NCBI GenBank assembly: GCA_020746105.1
Contig: CM036618.1
Span: forward strand, 11,106,501 to 11,170,500
Origin: Trogon surrucura
Lineage: Eukaryota > Chordata > Aves > Trogoniformes > Trogonidae
Direction of reading: 5' to 3'
DNA: 64,000 nt
The notes under the pieces are model-generated. The model made no database searches and was not told where the DNA came from. It saw only the letters and a program-made list of their open reading frames with translations. This document shows positions 11,506-20,700 of this stretch, piece by piece; position 1 is the first letter of the stretch, and each line of letters opens with the position of its first letter. Made by a program: the position numbers and the translations under genes.

Positions 11506-14500
11506 ATCAGGACGTGAGTTAAAATCCATATGGTGCAAAAATACACAGAAGTCACCGGCACTCGGACCTGAGCAGAAGGCTCAAGGCTTGGGGCTTGCTT
11601 TTAATCCGAAGCTGTGCCTTTGCCTTAGGGGTACGCCGCCAAGCATCAGCAAACAGCCAAAGAAGACACAGCTCCATCTGCCAGTGCTGACCAGAAGTAA
11701 GGCCGCTGGGATCGATGCAGCTATGCCAGGGTGGAGATGCTGCAAGCCTGAATCAAGCCCTTTTCCAAATGAACATCCTTCTCCCTGCCAGAGGATGCTC
11801 ATTTCCCTTCTGGAATTTGGATGTGAAGTATGATGTTAAAAAAAAAAAAAAGGTGAGGACATGTTAGACAATCCCCTTATTCTAAGAGAATTACAAAGCA
11901 ATTATTCCTTAAAAGAAAAAAATTAAAAAGGATAAAATCTGTGTTTTCCTGGAAATTATTTCCAGGCCAGAAGCACCCCTGGTCACCAGGCAGTTAACCT
12001 GGGCATAAAGCCATCTTGCTTCTGACTGTCGCTGCTATGGGACTCCACCAGACAGTGGCTTCAGGACACAGCACAGGCAGTACGTTAAGCACAGGCCTCG
12101 GTTTTACAGAGCTCAGGGAGCCCCAAGGCAAGGCACACACAACAGTCCTGCTCCGATGGGGTGTGCTCCCCCAGGTCGCAGCCCCAGCCCTTCCAAGTCA
12201 AGTGGAATCACTCCGTGAGTTTCCCTGCTCCGGCACAATCACGTTCCCATGTAAGAGGGGAAGGAGCCAGTTAAGAGTAGATACAAAGTCCTTTTCGAAC
12301 GCTTAATATTTCTAGCTTCACTGTAATTATATCCTGCAGATAAAAATGATGCTGAAGGTCAAACAAATCCTCCGGGAGAATATACTCTGCGTGGAAACTA
12401 AGGGGTTTTTAACTGAAAAGGTTGTATAAATACTGCAGATTGAGAACCTATAATTATCCATTAAAATCACTCTGAGTCTACTGAATTCATATTTGTCCAT
12501 GTTCAACCTCTAGCCTCCTATTTATAATGTTTACATGTGCGCAAACATCAGCTCAGGCAAGAGGTGACTGATAGAAATATATTTTTCCTGGACCATTTCT
12601 ACAGCATTAGAGGGTGATGCTCTGTGGGGGACCAACTCCTGGGGCTGGGCTGCTGGGCTCGGCTGGGCTACCACCATCCTTCAGCCAATGTTCCACTTAC
12701 CTGCCTCCAAAGGCAGGATTTACTTCTCTGTGCCCTTTGCAGACACATCCCAACATGGCAGGGCTGCAGCATCTCGACCAGGGGAACCTTCTTGCCCAGG
12801 AAGGGCTTTCTCACCCCACCATGGGCTCAACAATTCATTTGCAATGGTTCTCATGGCTGTTGTCCAAGCCTAATCCCACTGTCTGGGTGCACTCTCCAAA
12901 TCTCCCTGGGGATGCAGATGCAGCCCTTGCTCCCCTCCAGCCTTGCTCATACACATCTCCCGGAGCAGCCCCAGGCAGAGAGTTGCCCTCCCTTGTCCCC
13001 TTAGGCAAGCCAGAAGAGGGTCTGATGCCATCCTTCACCCTCTTGTTGTCCTCTGGAGGTTGTTTGCCCAGGAAAGGAACAGATGCTCTCTTAAAAGAGC
13101 GGTTGGCACAGCAGTGACACCATGGCTCTGAATGCAAAGGGCCACACCACCTCTGGGCTCGCCCTGGTGGCTGAAGTTTGCTCTCCCACCAAACATGCCT
13201 CTTTAGGGAGAAGTGCCCGCAGCCGGGAGAGCCAGGGCTTATTCCTGCATGGCCAAAACCATGGACGGCACTGCCACGATCAGCAGCCTCCGTGCTCTCC
13301 CCACATCCTCCCTCTCCTCATTTTTCGTAGTGAACCAGGCTACAAAACCGCAGCGGCTGAGCCACAGCTATTCTCACCACCGTGGGGTTCTGGAGAGAGC
13401 CCCAGCAACTGGGTCAGGGTGAAGCATCGTGACACGCAGCCCGTCACCCTGCTCTCCGTTAGCCACTTCCACTGGAGGTGGGTAATGTCTGTCTGTCCAT
13501 TCCCTGTGGCTGCAGCTGAACAACAGCCACACGAACCACAGGTCCCTGGCATCAGCAGACACAGTCCCAAAGGAGCAGGTCTCAGGTCACCCATTTGGCT
13601 GAGGCTCACAAGAGCCACCGGTCAGCGAGGGCTGCTGGGAGCTATATATATCTTGCCTGGATTGGAACTGCCCACAAACCTCCACTACAAATGTTTGGAG
13701 GAAGGGGAGGTGGTAAAGAAATAAAAACATTAATAAAAATTGTCTTGGCAGTGAGAAAAACTATCAAGCAACCAATGGCGACTGAAAAATTAGGTACTGT
13801 GAGAGCCTGGTAATGTTATAAATGATGTGGAGTCTTCAGAATAAGCAGCTCCAGCTCTGCTCACACCAGCCCCCTTCCCCTAAACACCTGCACTAAAACC
13901 AAAGGCCAGAGGAAAACCATGAGCCCTCCTGCTGATCCCTCCTCACCCACCACTTTCATGCTGGCCTGCCCCAAATGCTGACAGTGAGGAAACCCACCAG
14001 CATGGACCTGATTCCTCCTCTCCCCTACCAACCTCCATCTGTGAACATCCCCCTGGGTACAGGTACATCACACTTAATAGACACCTACATTCACGTGAGG
14101 TAGGCAGCTGGATTTTCCTCTCAGACACATGGATGTAAAATCAGAGGAACTCGAGGGGTTTACAGGGGACTTACGGGCACCACGCTCGCTCCTATGAGCT
14201 CCCACCGGTCGCAGCCCGAGGATGTGGTGCAACACTCAGTGGGGTGAGGATGGAGGAAGGCTGGGGGGGATCAGCCCAGCAGATATATCGCCATTATTGA
14301 CATGCATGGTTTACTCCCTGCTAATGTACTATTTTCTTGGGGGGAGGGAGCTGTTGTACACTCACCAAGTCTTTCCTGACTTTTGAAATCATTTGGATCT
14401 CAGAAGACCTCTTTGAGGTGACCCCCTCTCTGCCCTGGCTTGGCTAAGTCCTCCGTAGCAGAACAACCCTGCGATGGTGGACGGCTGGGTTTATACAGGA

Positions 14501-16020
14501 AAAAACCACACGTTTTCCAGCAGGGATTTATGTCCCCCAAAAGCAAACTGCGGTTGCTAATGAGCACTGCTGTTCACACGCCAACACCTTGACCGCCAGC
14601 AAAAAACAAACCATCAAAAGCAAAATGTGTGCAAAGGCATCTCTGGTCTAAACCAACCCAGCCATGAAGCCAAAGTTCAGTACCAAATGCCATGAAGGTG
14701 CAGCAGAAACGCTTCCCAGGATTCAAAACAAGGCTTGGCATGGATGCAAGGCTTCTCCGATTTAAAAGTATAATTTATACTTGGCTCCTGAGTTACTAAG
14801 ATCCTGTAGCCCTTTCAGCATGGGTCAAATCACCCACTTTAGAGAACAGTCTTCTGGTATTTCCATGGGAAACATCCATTCCCAGCAAATCCAGGCTCCT
14901 TCAGTGGAGTGGGGAGAGGCAGGCACGTTGGGAAACCAGCGCCAGAGGAAGGTAGGGTGGAACTTAGTGCTTTCACAGAGATTATTTGGAAAAAGAAGAA
15001 CCCAAGTAAAATGTCTCTTCCCTGGGGAACTCGGGACCTTTGCCACTCTCCAGACACTGAGGACAGCTGTGTGACCCGTGGGCCTGAGGCCGAGAACCCA
15101 GCGTGCCTTGGAAACAGGGTTTTGTTCAGGAAAGAAAGAGAGGGCACCCACTAGCTGGTACCTCCTGCAGCACACTGGCCACAGAGCCAGCGCGTCGGAC
15201 CCCGCAGAGCCATAGTAGCCCCAGGTAACGCCTCCCAGGGCCATTCCCATCTCTGGTGAGAGCATGAGCTCTGCTTCAGACCTGACTCCCACTTTAGCCT
15301 CGGGTTACAGGGACAATCTTTGCTGTCTCCAACAGCAGACTCGAAAATCTCTACGCTGTGAACAGGCCTGGACCAAATGATTTTAACCCTCCACCTCCCG
15401 CCTTCCCCAGGGGATCCTTTGTATTTCCCTCAGCAAACCCAGGGCAGAGATGTGAAGGCAGCCAGAAAAACTCCTTTAACTCAAGGAAAAGAGCGTTCCC
15501 ACCTCCCCTCCACCCTGCCACTGCAGCGGGAGGGTGATGCTGGCCCGACCCCACTGCTTGCAGCCATCACTCTGTCCCCCTGCCCCCCTCCCCGGGTCAT
15601 CCCCCCATCGAGACAATTTTGGCTAGACATTTTCCAAAACCTTTGGGAAAGAAGGCTTCAGCTCAGTTTGTGAAAACCAAGCGGATGAGGCAGAGCTTGA
15701 GGGCTGAGTGGGCATCCCCCGGGGGATCTGCCAGGCTGTGTCCCGCTCCCCGGGAGGCAAGAAGGCAAGGCACAGAAATGGCAGCAGCTCTGAGCAGGGA
15801 GCCCAGCCTCCCACTGCAGCACATCAGCCCCAGCTGAGCCCCGGGAAACTCAGCGTGGGTGGTGGGGATCACTTTTTTTTGTAGGTTGGGTCCCCTCAAT
15901 CTACAGCCTCACTGTCTGGGGAATGTGTTCCGCATCCTTTCTGTGTTCATGGCCAGGACAACCCCAGGAAGCAGGGAACACCTGTTCTGAGCTTGATTTT
16001 TGGAAAGGCACACACCAAAA
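11506..16020. other. Intergenic or distal GDF7 3' flank, no gene seen
   Basis: This segment lies downstream of GDF7 and could hold part of its 3' UTR, but I see no convincing minus-strand poly(A) signal to bound it. Several open frames in the C-rich stretch 12.6-13.7 kb run on both strands and look like compositional artefacts. No transposon end or RNA gene was found. Confidence 0.45.
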
Positions 16021-16087
16021 TGTGTATGTGTGTATATATATATATATATTTTTTATATATATATATATTTATATTTATATATATAAA
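16021..16087. repeat. TG/TA dinucleotide microsatellite next to the GDF7 stop codon
   Basis: Alternating TG then TA repeats, broken by short T runs, occupy this interval. It begins about 50 bases past the GDF7 stop on the minus strand, so it lies in the 3' UTR of that mRNA. Variation in its length would alter the UTR directly. Confidence 0.9.
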
Positions 16088-16135
16088 ATGGGGCAGGGCG
16101 GGGTGGAGCGGGGAGGGGGAGAGCTACAGAAATTG

Positions 16136-17058
16136 CTACCTGCAGCCACACGTCTCCACAACCATGTCCTCGTACTGTTTGTAAACCACATTGTTCCCGG
16201 AGTCTATGTAGAGGATGCTGATGGGGCTGAGCTTGGAGGGCACGCAGCAGCTCGGGGGGGTGGACTCCGGGTCCATGGAGTTCATGAGGGTCTGGATGAT
16301 GGCGTGGTTGGTGGGCTCCAGGTGGGAGCGCAGGGGGAAGTCGCAGACACCCTCGCAGTGATACGCCTCGTAATCCAAGGGGGCGATTATCCAGTCGTCC
16401 CAGCCCAGCTCCTTGAAGTTCACGTGCAAGGGTTTCCTGCTGCAGCGGGTCTTCGCCTTCTTCCCGTGGCCTCTGCCCCCAGACCGGGCAGCAATGGTGG
16501 TCCGTCTCTTCCTCCTCTTGGGGTACACCTCCTGGCTGGGATCGGGAGGCTCCAGAAAGCGGGGGCTGCCCAGAGCCTTGATCTTATCCCGGATCTCCTT
16601 GAAGAGGTTCTCCTTCCTCTGGGTGTGGGAGAAGGCCACGAGGAGAGCCCGCTCGTGGGGCTGCGGTCTGGGCTTGCTGAACCCCAGCTGCCGGGGGGGC
16701 AAGAGCCGCCCCGACTGATCTGAGACGATCCTCAGCAGGAAACACAGCAGCTTGCCTGAGAGAGATCTCTCTCTCCAATCCCGCAGGGCTTCCCAGACAT
16801 CGAACACCTCCCACCTGGAGGAGTCCGTGTCCAAAATGTCTGCAGCCCTGGAGTCCAGCAGCCGGGGCTCTTCACCATCCCGGCTCGGGCAGGTGGAGAG
16901 GAGGAGGTGGTGGAAGGTGCCTTCAGGGGACAGAGCCAAGCTCCGGTTTTCAGGGAGGGAGCGCAGGACCCGCAGCTCCGCGCCCGTCACCTCATCCACC
17001 TTGGGCAGGCTGGAGACGTCAAAGAGGTATCGCTGCTCGGTGGTGGATGGGGAGGCAT
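16136..17058 (-). CDS. GDF7: GDF7 (growth differentiation factor 7 / BMP12), exon 2
   Basis: GDF7 is a secreted TGF-beta/BMP-family ligand made by roof-plate cells that signals through BMP receptors to SMAD1/5/8 in dorsal neural tube and tendon. This exon starts after a TCTTCCAG acceptor on the minus strand and runs to TAG at 16136-16138. It begins with the second base of an Asp codon, completing the G left by exon 1. It encodes most of the propeptide ([10 protein letters not shown], a NRS glycosylation sequon, LLLSTCPS), the dibasic processing site KRRKRR, and the mature domain with seven cysteines in cystine-knot spacing, ending ETCGCR. The segment [20 protein letters not shown] is diagnostic of the GDF5/6/7 group. 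LDYEAY, plus the LDAH and HS1BP3 neighbours, favours GDF7, although [12 protein letters not shown] is shared with GDF5/6. An antisense frame over it is a shadow. Confidence 0.95.
16139..16501 (-). other. GDF7: Mature GDF7 ligand region after the furin-type site
   Basis: The 121 codons after the RRKRR site (16502-16516) encode the mature ligand. A basic, Gly-rich linker of 19 residues (with GRGHGKK) precedes the first knot cysteine. Seven cysteines are present, including the CC pair in [10 protein letters not shown]; by family knowledge one of the pair forms the inter-subunit bond of the dimer. No residue of the knot is missing. Confidence 0.9.
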
Positions 17059-17990
17059 CTGGAAGAGATAAAACAAAGAATAAAAAAAAAAAAAGCATAA
17101 AATCCCAGCAAGCTAAAGCCAAGCTCTCATTACACAGGACACAGAGCTAACAAGCAAGATCGCCGCCTTGCAGCAAAGGCTCGCTGAGCATCCCAGAGGA
17201 GACATAGCCTGTGTGCCTTGCCTTCAGGAGCTTCACTCTGGCTGGAAGCACCGAAAAAAAACAGGGAGGGGAAGGCAGAGAGCAAGGGAGGAATCAATTC
17301 AAACAATTGGCTTCTCATCAGCACTCTTCCCTGCGTCCCCAGGTGGTTTCTCTGCCTTCTCTCCGTGTTTTAGTGCCCCCAGCTGCACCACAATCCTGTT
17401 CTGGCATGGAAGCCCCATCTGGACCTGTGCAGTAGTGTCCCATCCCCAACCAGCAGATTGCCACCGATTTCTTCTGCCCTAAGTGTCACCCTCCCCTCCC
17501 TCCAGATGCCAAGTAAAATGCTATGAAAAAAACACATTTTCCCTTGCAGGCAGGCACAGACAACAGGGATGAAAACGCTCTGCCTCGGGGTGTCTGACAG
17601 AGGCACTCCCAGAAGCTGAAAGTGAGCCCAGCTTGAATTTGTCACTACTTTTGGTGAATCCAAAGCCCAGACTCAGACTTGTGCAGCTTTTGGCACTGAT
17701 TAAATACGTTCCATGTGAATTTAAAAAAAAAAAAACAAAAACAAACAAAAACCCAAACAAACACGGAAACAACAAAATGCAAAGGAGGTGGAGTTGGGAA
17801 GAAGAAGTGAATGAGTTCTGGGAGGGTTATTTTTTTATTTTTCTCCCGCTCTAACAAGAAACCTGAGCTGGGCATGCTGCAAACATTGCTGCTGTGCCCG
17901 AGCGCCCCGACCCGCTGCCAGCAGAGCCTTGCCCGCAGCACAGCCCCTTCCCGCGGGTGGGAAAGACTTTTGTCCCCGTCATTTGCTGCT

Positions 17991-18080
17991 ACTTTATTAT
18001 TACTGTTGATATTACCGTTACTATTATTATCATTATTATTATCGTTATTAATATTATCGCCATTACTATTATTATTATTA
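17991..18080. repeat. Imperfect (ATT)n trinucleotide repeat
   Basis: Roughly 90 bases of ATT/TTA units, interrupted by GTT, CGT and CC changes, lie in the GDF7 intron. The interruptions suggest an old repeat. Confidence 0.85.
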
Positions 18081-18532
18081 AGCAGATCCAAAATTCCAGG
18101 GCGGAGCAGATAAGGAGATCCCTTTGAAGAGCTCATCTGGTTTCGCTTTGCGCTGAAACTTCCCAGGACCTGTGCGCAGTTTTTCCCCGGCTCTCCCAAG
18201 CCGGGCACTGCCCACCCTCCCAGCGGAGCATCCTCCCCCCGTCCCGCCTCGCTCCCCCCACCTCCTCCCCAGCTTTCAGCAAAAAATCCTCCAAAGGCAA
18301 AAGCAAAACCTCCCTCCAAAAGGCTGCCGGCAGGATACGACCCCTGCTGGGTTTGAGGATAGGGTTTAGGGGGGCTCCGCATCACCAGCCGCCGCTCTCC
18401 CATCCCGGGGCAACCGGCGACAGGGAAAGGGGAAGGCTGGGGCTGCTTTTCAGTTTGTCTTTTCGTTTCATTCGATCGGGATTTTATTTTTCTTTTTGCC
18501 AAGCCGAGCGAACCTCGCCGGCAGGGCGCAAT

Positions 18533-18582
18533 TTATATATATAGATATATACACACATACACATAGATAGAAATATATATCG
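18533..18582. repeat. TA/CA dinucleotide-rich tract
   Basis: Alternating TATATA, ACACAC and ATAGAT units make a short compound microsatellite inside the GDF7 intron. Confidence 0.85.
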
Positions 18583-18889
18583 TTAAGTGCGCATATGTGT
18601 TTATTTGACTATTATCATTAGATCCGCGGGTATGAAGGGGGCAAAAAGGGAAAAAAGAAGAAGAAGGGGACCGCGATGCCGAGCTCAGACGGCTGCGGAG
18701 AGCGGCGGCAGCCTGGGGCTGAGCCGCCCCGCAAGGGGCACCGCGACGGGACGGGATGGGATGGGACAGGGAGGGACCGCGGGAGTCCCGTCGCGCTGCT
18801 CCGTGGAGTTTTTCGGGCTGCTGAAGCTCTGGCGGCGCTTCTTCCTCCCAGTCATGGGGGTGATGCACGGAGAAGCCCCCAAAACGTCA

Positions 18890-19560
18890 TCCTTGACCCC
18901 GACCGCATGTGCAACCCCGTCGCCATCCCCGACCCCCACACTCATACCCAGCTCCACTCTTACCTCCACCGGCAACCCTTCTTCCCCAGCTCCAGGCACC
19001 ACCTCAACCTCATGCCCACGCACAGCTCCATTCCTTCCCCTGTCCTCACCCCCATTCCCATGCTCAAACTCACGCACAGCTGCGTTCCCGTTAAACGGCC
19101 GATGCCCAGCCCTTATCCCGTGAAGCTCCTTCTACACCCCGTGCGCTACCTCATCCCATAACCACCCTCAAACACCGCACAAGTGTAGAACCGCGCACAA
19201 CCCCATCCCAGACACAACCCCGTGCTCGGACCAACGTGCGAACTCCCGTCTCATCTGCCCAGAGAGGTTGTGGAGTCTCCTTCTCTGGAGACTTTCAAAA
19301 CCCGCCTGGACGCGTTCCTGAGTGACCTGCTGTAGGTGATCCTGCTCTGACAGGGGGGCTGGACTAGAAGATCTTTCGAGGTGCGTTCCAACTCCCAATA
19401 TTTTGTCATTCCGCGATCTCCGTTTGCAACCACGTCCCCAAAAACACGCTCAGCCCTGTCTCCATCCCCAAAGCCACGCACAAGCCCGATCCCTGCACCC
19501 ACTCACAACCCCGTCTCCATCCCCAACACCCTTCCCAAGCCCCGTCCTCAAGCTCAGATC
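18890..19560. repeat. Degenerate C-rich minisatellite-like field in the GDF7 intron
   Basis: The plus strand repeats variants of ACCCC-GTC-CCATCCCC and CACACTCACACCCAGCTCC over about 500 bases, giving frames made of Pro, Ser, Thr and His. The field is split at 19256-19415 by a CR1 fragment, with the same kind of sequence on both sides. Unit boundaries are too worn to give an exact period by eye. Confidence 0.55.
19256..19415 (+). mobile_element. CR1 LINE 3'-end fragment
   Basis: About 160 bases match the extreme 3' end of CR1: the codons for [15 protein letters not shown] C-terminus in the form GAGAGGTTGTGGAGTCTCC, then CTGGACTAGAAGATCTTTCGAGG and a worn ATTTTGTCATTCCGCGAT tail. The element is antisense to GDF7 and lies wholly inside its intron. 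It resembles the 3' end of the copy at 10610-11505. Confidence 0.88.
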
Positions 19561-19669
19561 CGTCCGCAGTCCCGACGGCGGGGTCCCGGCGGGGCAGCCC
19601 CAGCCCGCCCCAGGGCGGGAGGATGCGCGCTCTTTGCGCTGCGCGGGGGGATGCGCGCCCCGCACTCAC

Positions 19670-19983
19670 CGGTGTGCGCCCTCTCCGCGAAGCCCGTCAC
19701 CGTGTCGGCGCGGCGGCCGGTCGGTCGTCGGGCCGCCAGGCGCTGGTAAAGGGCCACCATGTAGTGGTGCGGCACCACGGTGCCGTTGCGGAGAGCCCCG
19801 TCCCTCCGCGGCGGGGAGGAGAAGGGGGGAGGCGGCGGCGGCGGCGGCGGCGGAGGAGGAGGCGGAGGAAGGCGCGGCTGCCGAGGGTCGCTGGGGAGCG
19901 GCGGCGGCCTCCAGCCCGCGGCGGAGGCGGCAGGCGCCCAGCAGGCAGAGGCAGAGGGCGGCGGCGGCGGCGCGGAGGCGCAT
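19670..19983 (-). CDS. GDF7: GDF7 exon 1 (signal peptide and start of propeptide), with apparent frameshift
   Basis: The start ATG at 19983-19981 sits in a strong Kozak context (GCCGCCATGC) and opens a signal peptide beginning MRLRAAAAALCLCLLGAC, followed by RRGLEAAA, close to other GDF7 proteins. The conserved propeptide segment RNGTVVPHHYMVALYQRL through DTVTGFAERAHT, and the GTGAGT donor at 19669, are in a different frame. The exon CDS has 314 bases, whereas joining to exon 2 requires 3n+1, so one extra base (or two missing) is implied. The most economical site is the six-C run on the minus strand (19824-19829), where five C would join the frames. A (CGG)n tract at 19831-19866 makes an assembly or sequencing error plausible; a real disabling mutation is less likely given the intact remainder. 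Confidence 0.88.
19831..19866. repeat. GDF7: (CGG)n trinucleotide tract inside GDF7 exon 1
   Basis: About seven CGG units followed by AGG/CGG variants lie within coding sequence. In the signal-peptide frame they encode poly-Ala, in the downstream frame poly-Pro. It adjoins the probable frameshift site. Confidence 0.9.
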
Positions 19984-20067
19984 GGCGGCGGCCCCGGGCC
20001 CGGCGCTGGGCGCTGCTGCGCTGCTGCTGCCGCCGCCGCTCCCCGCCCGCTTTTGAACATCGTCTTC

Positions 20068-20140
20068 GCCCGGCGCCGCCGTCGCCGCCGCCGCCGCTCC
20101 CCGCCGCCGCTCCCGCCGCCCGCCGCCGCCGCCGAGGCGC
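20068..20140. repeat. (CCG)n-rich tract upstream of GDF7
   Basis: Interrupted CCG/GCC repeats lie just upstream of the GDF7 start, probably in the 5' UTR or core promoter. G-quadruplex or hairpin formation is conceivable from composition alone. Confidence 0.75.
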
Positions 20141-20274
20141 CCCCTGCCGGCCCCCGGCCCCTTCCCCGGCCCGGCCCCCGGGGCCCCGCCCGCAGGTGAG
20201 ACGCCCCCTCCGCCCTCCTCCTCCTCCTCCTTCACCGCCGGCCCCGCCCCGCGGGGGGCGCATCCATACCCCTG

Positions 20275-20700
20275 ATTTGGAGCAGAGACCCCCGTCCCTC
20301 TGCGGCGGTCACCCGCTCCGTATTATTTATTTGTTTGTTTGATTGTTTGTTTGTTTATTTTGCCGGGGGCAGATGTCTGACCCGTATTTTGGAAGGGGGA
20401 ACACGGCCACTTCGGTTTGCAGGAGTAACGTATTTCGGAGAAACAACCCCCCCCATATCGGAGGGGGAACCTTCACATTGTCTCGGGGCGGCCGAGGTCA
20501 CCTACCACCCTGGATTGGGAGGGGGGGCTCCGTTCCCATTCTGGAGACGAGGCAGCTCCGGCTCTGTTGGACGGAGGGACCGCCGCCTCACATTTTGAAC
20601 GGGAACCCCTATCCAGGATCGGAGGGGGACACCCCACCGCCGCTTCGGAGCGGTGGGACCCTCGCCCTGGTGGCGGAGTCCCCTGCTGTGCCCGGGGGAA
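20275..20700. repeat. Degenerate GC-rich tandem repeat field upstream of GDF7
   Basis: A loosely conserved phrase of the type TATTTCGGAGGGGGAAC recurs about every 23 bases or multiples of it (for example near 20382, 20428, 20453 and 20511, with weaker copies toward 20640). An AT-rich (TTTG)n/(TTTA)n tract at 20321-20361 interrupts the left part. Period and borders are by eye only. Confidence 0.45.

Larger units (their letters stand above)
17059..19669 (-). other. GDF7: GDF7 intron (about 2.6 kb)
   Basis: On the minus strand the intron opens with GTGAGT at 19669-19664 and closes with TTCCAG at 17059-17060. It contains a (TTA)n tract, an AT/AC-rich dinucleotide tract, a C-rich degenerate repeat field and one CR1 fragment, listed separately. 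Open frames inside it, on either strand, have no splice or family support. Confidence 0.9.

Noticed and set aside
10849..11506. Plus-strand open frames over the minus-strand CR1
   Set aside because: They are shadows of the CR1 ORF2 frame on the other strand.
12614..13724. 167- and 200-codon plus-strand frames
   Set aside because: Several frames on both strands are open at once in C-rich DNA, which indicates composition, and none matches a known protein.
15923..16723. 266-codon plus-strand open frame overlapping GDF7
   Set aside because: It is antisense to the conserved GDF7 exon 2 and starts in a microsatellite (poly Tyr/Ile); its openness follows from the GC-rich codons of GDF7.
17645..18502. 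285-codon minus-strand open frame
   Set aside because: It lies inside the GDF7 intron and includes an Asn-rich stretch that is just the (ATT)n repeat translated.
19623..20342. Long plus-strand frames rich in Arg, Ala and Pro over the GDF7 CpG island
   Set aside because: Low-complexity translations of GC-rich DNA, antisense to GDF7 exon 1, with no family resemblance.
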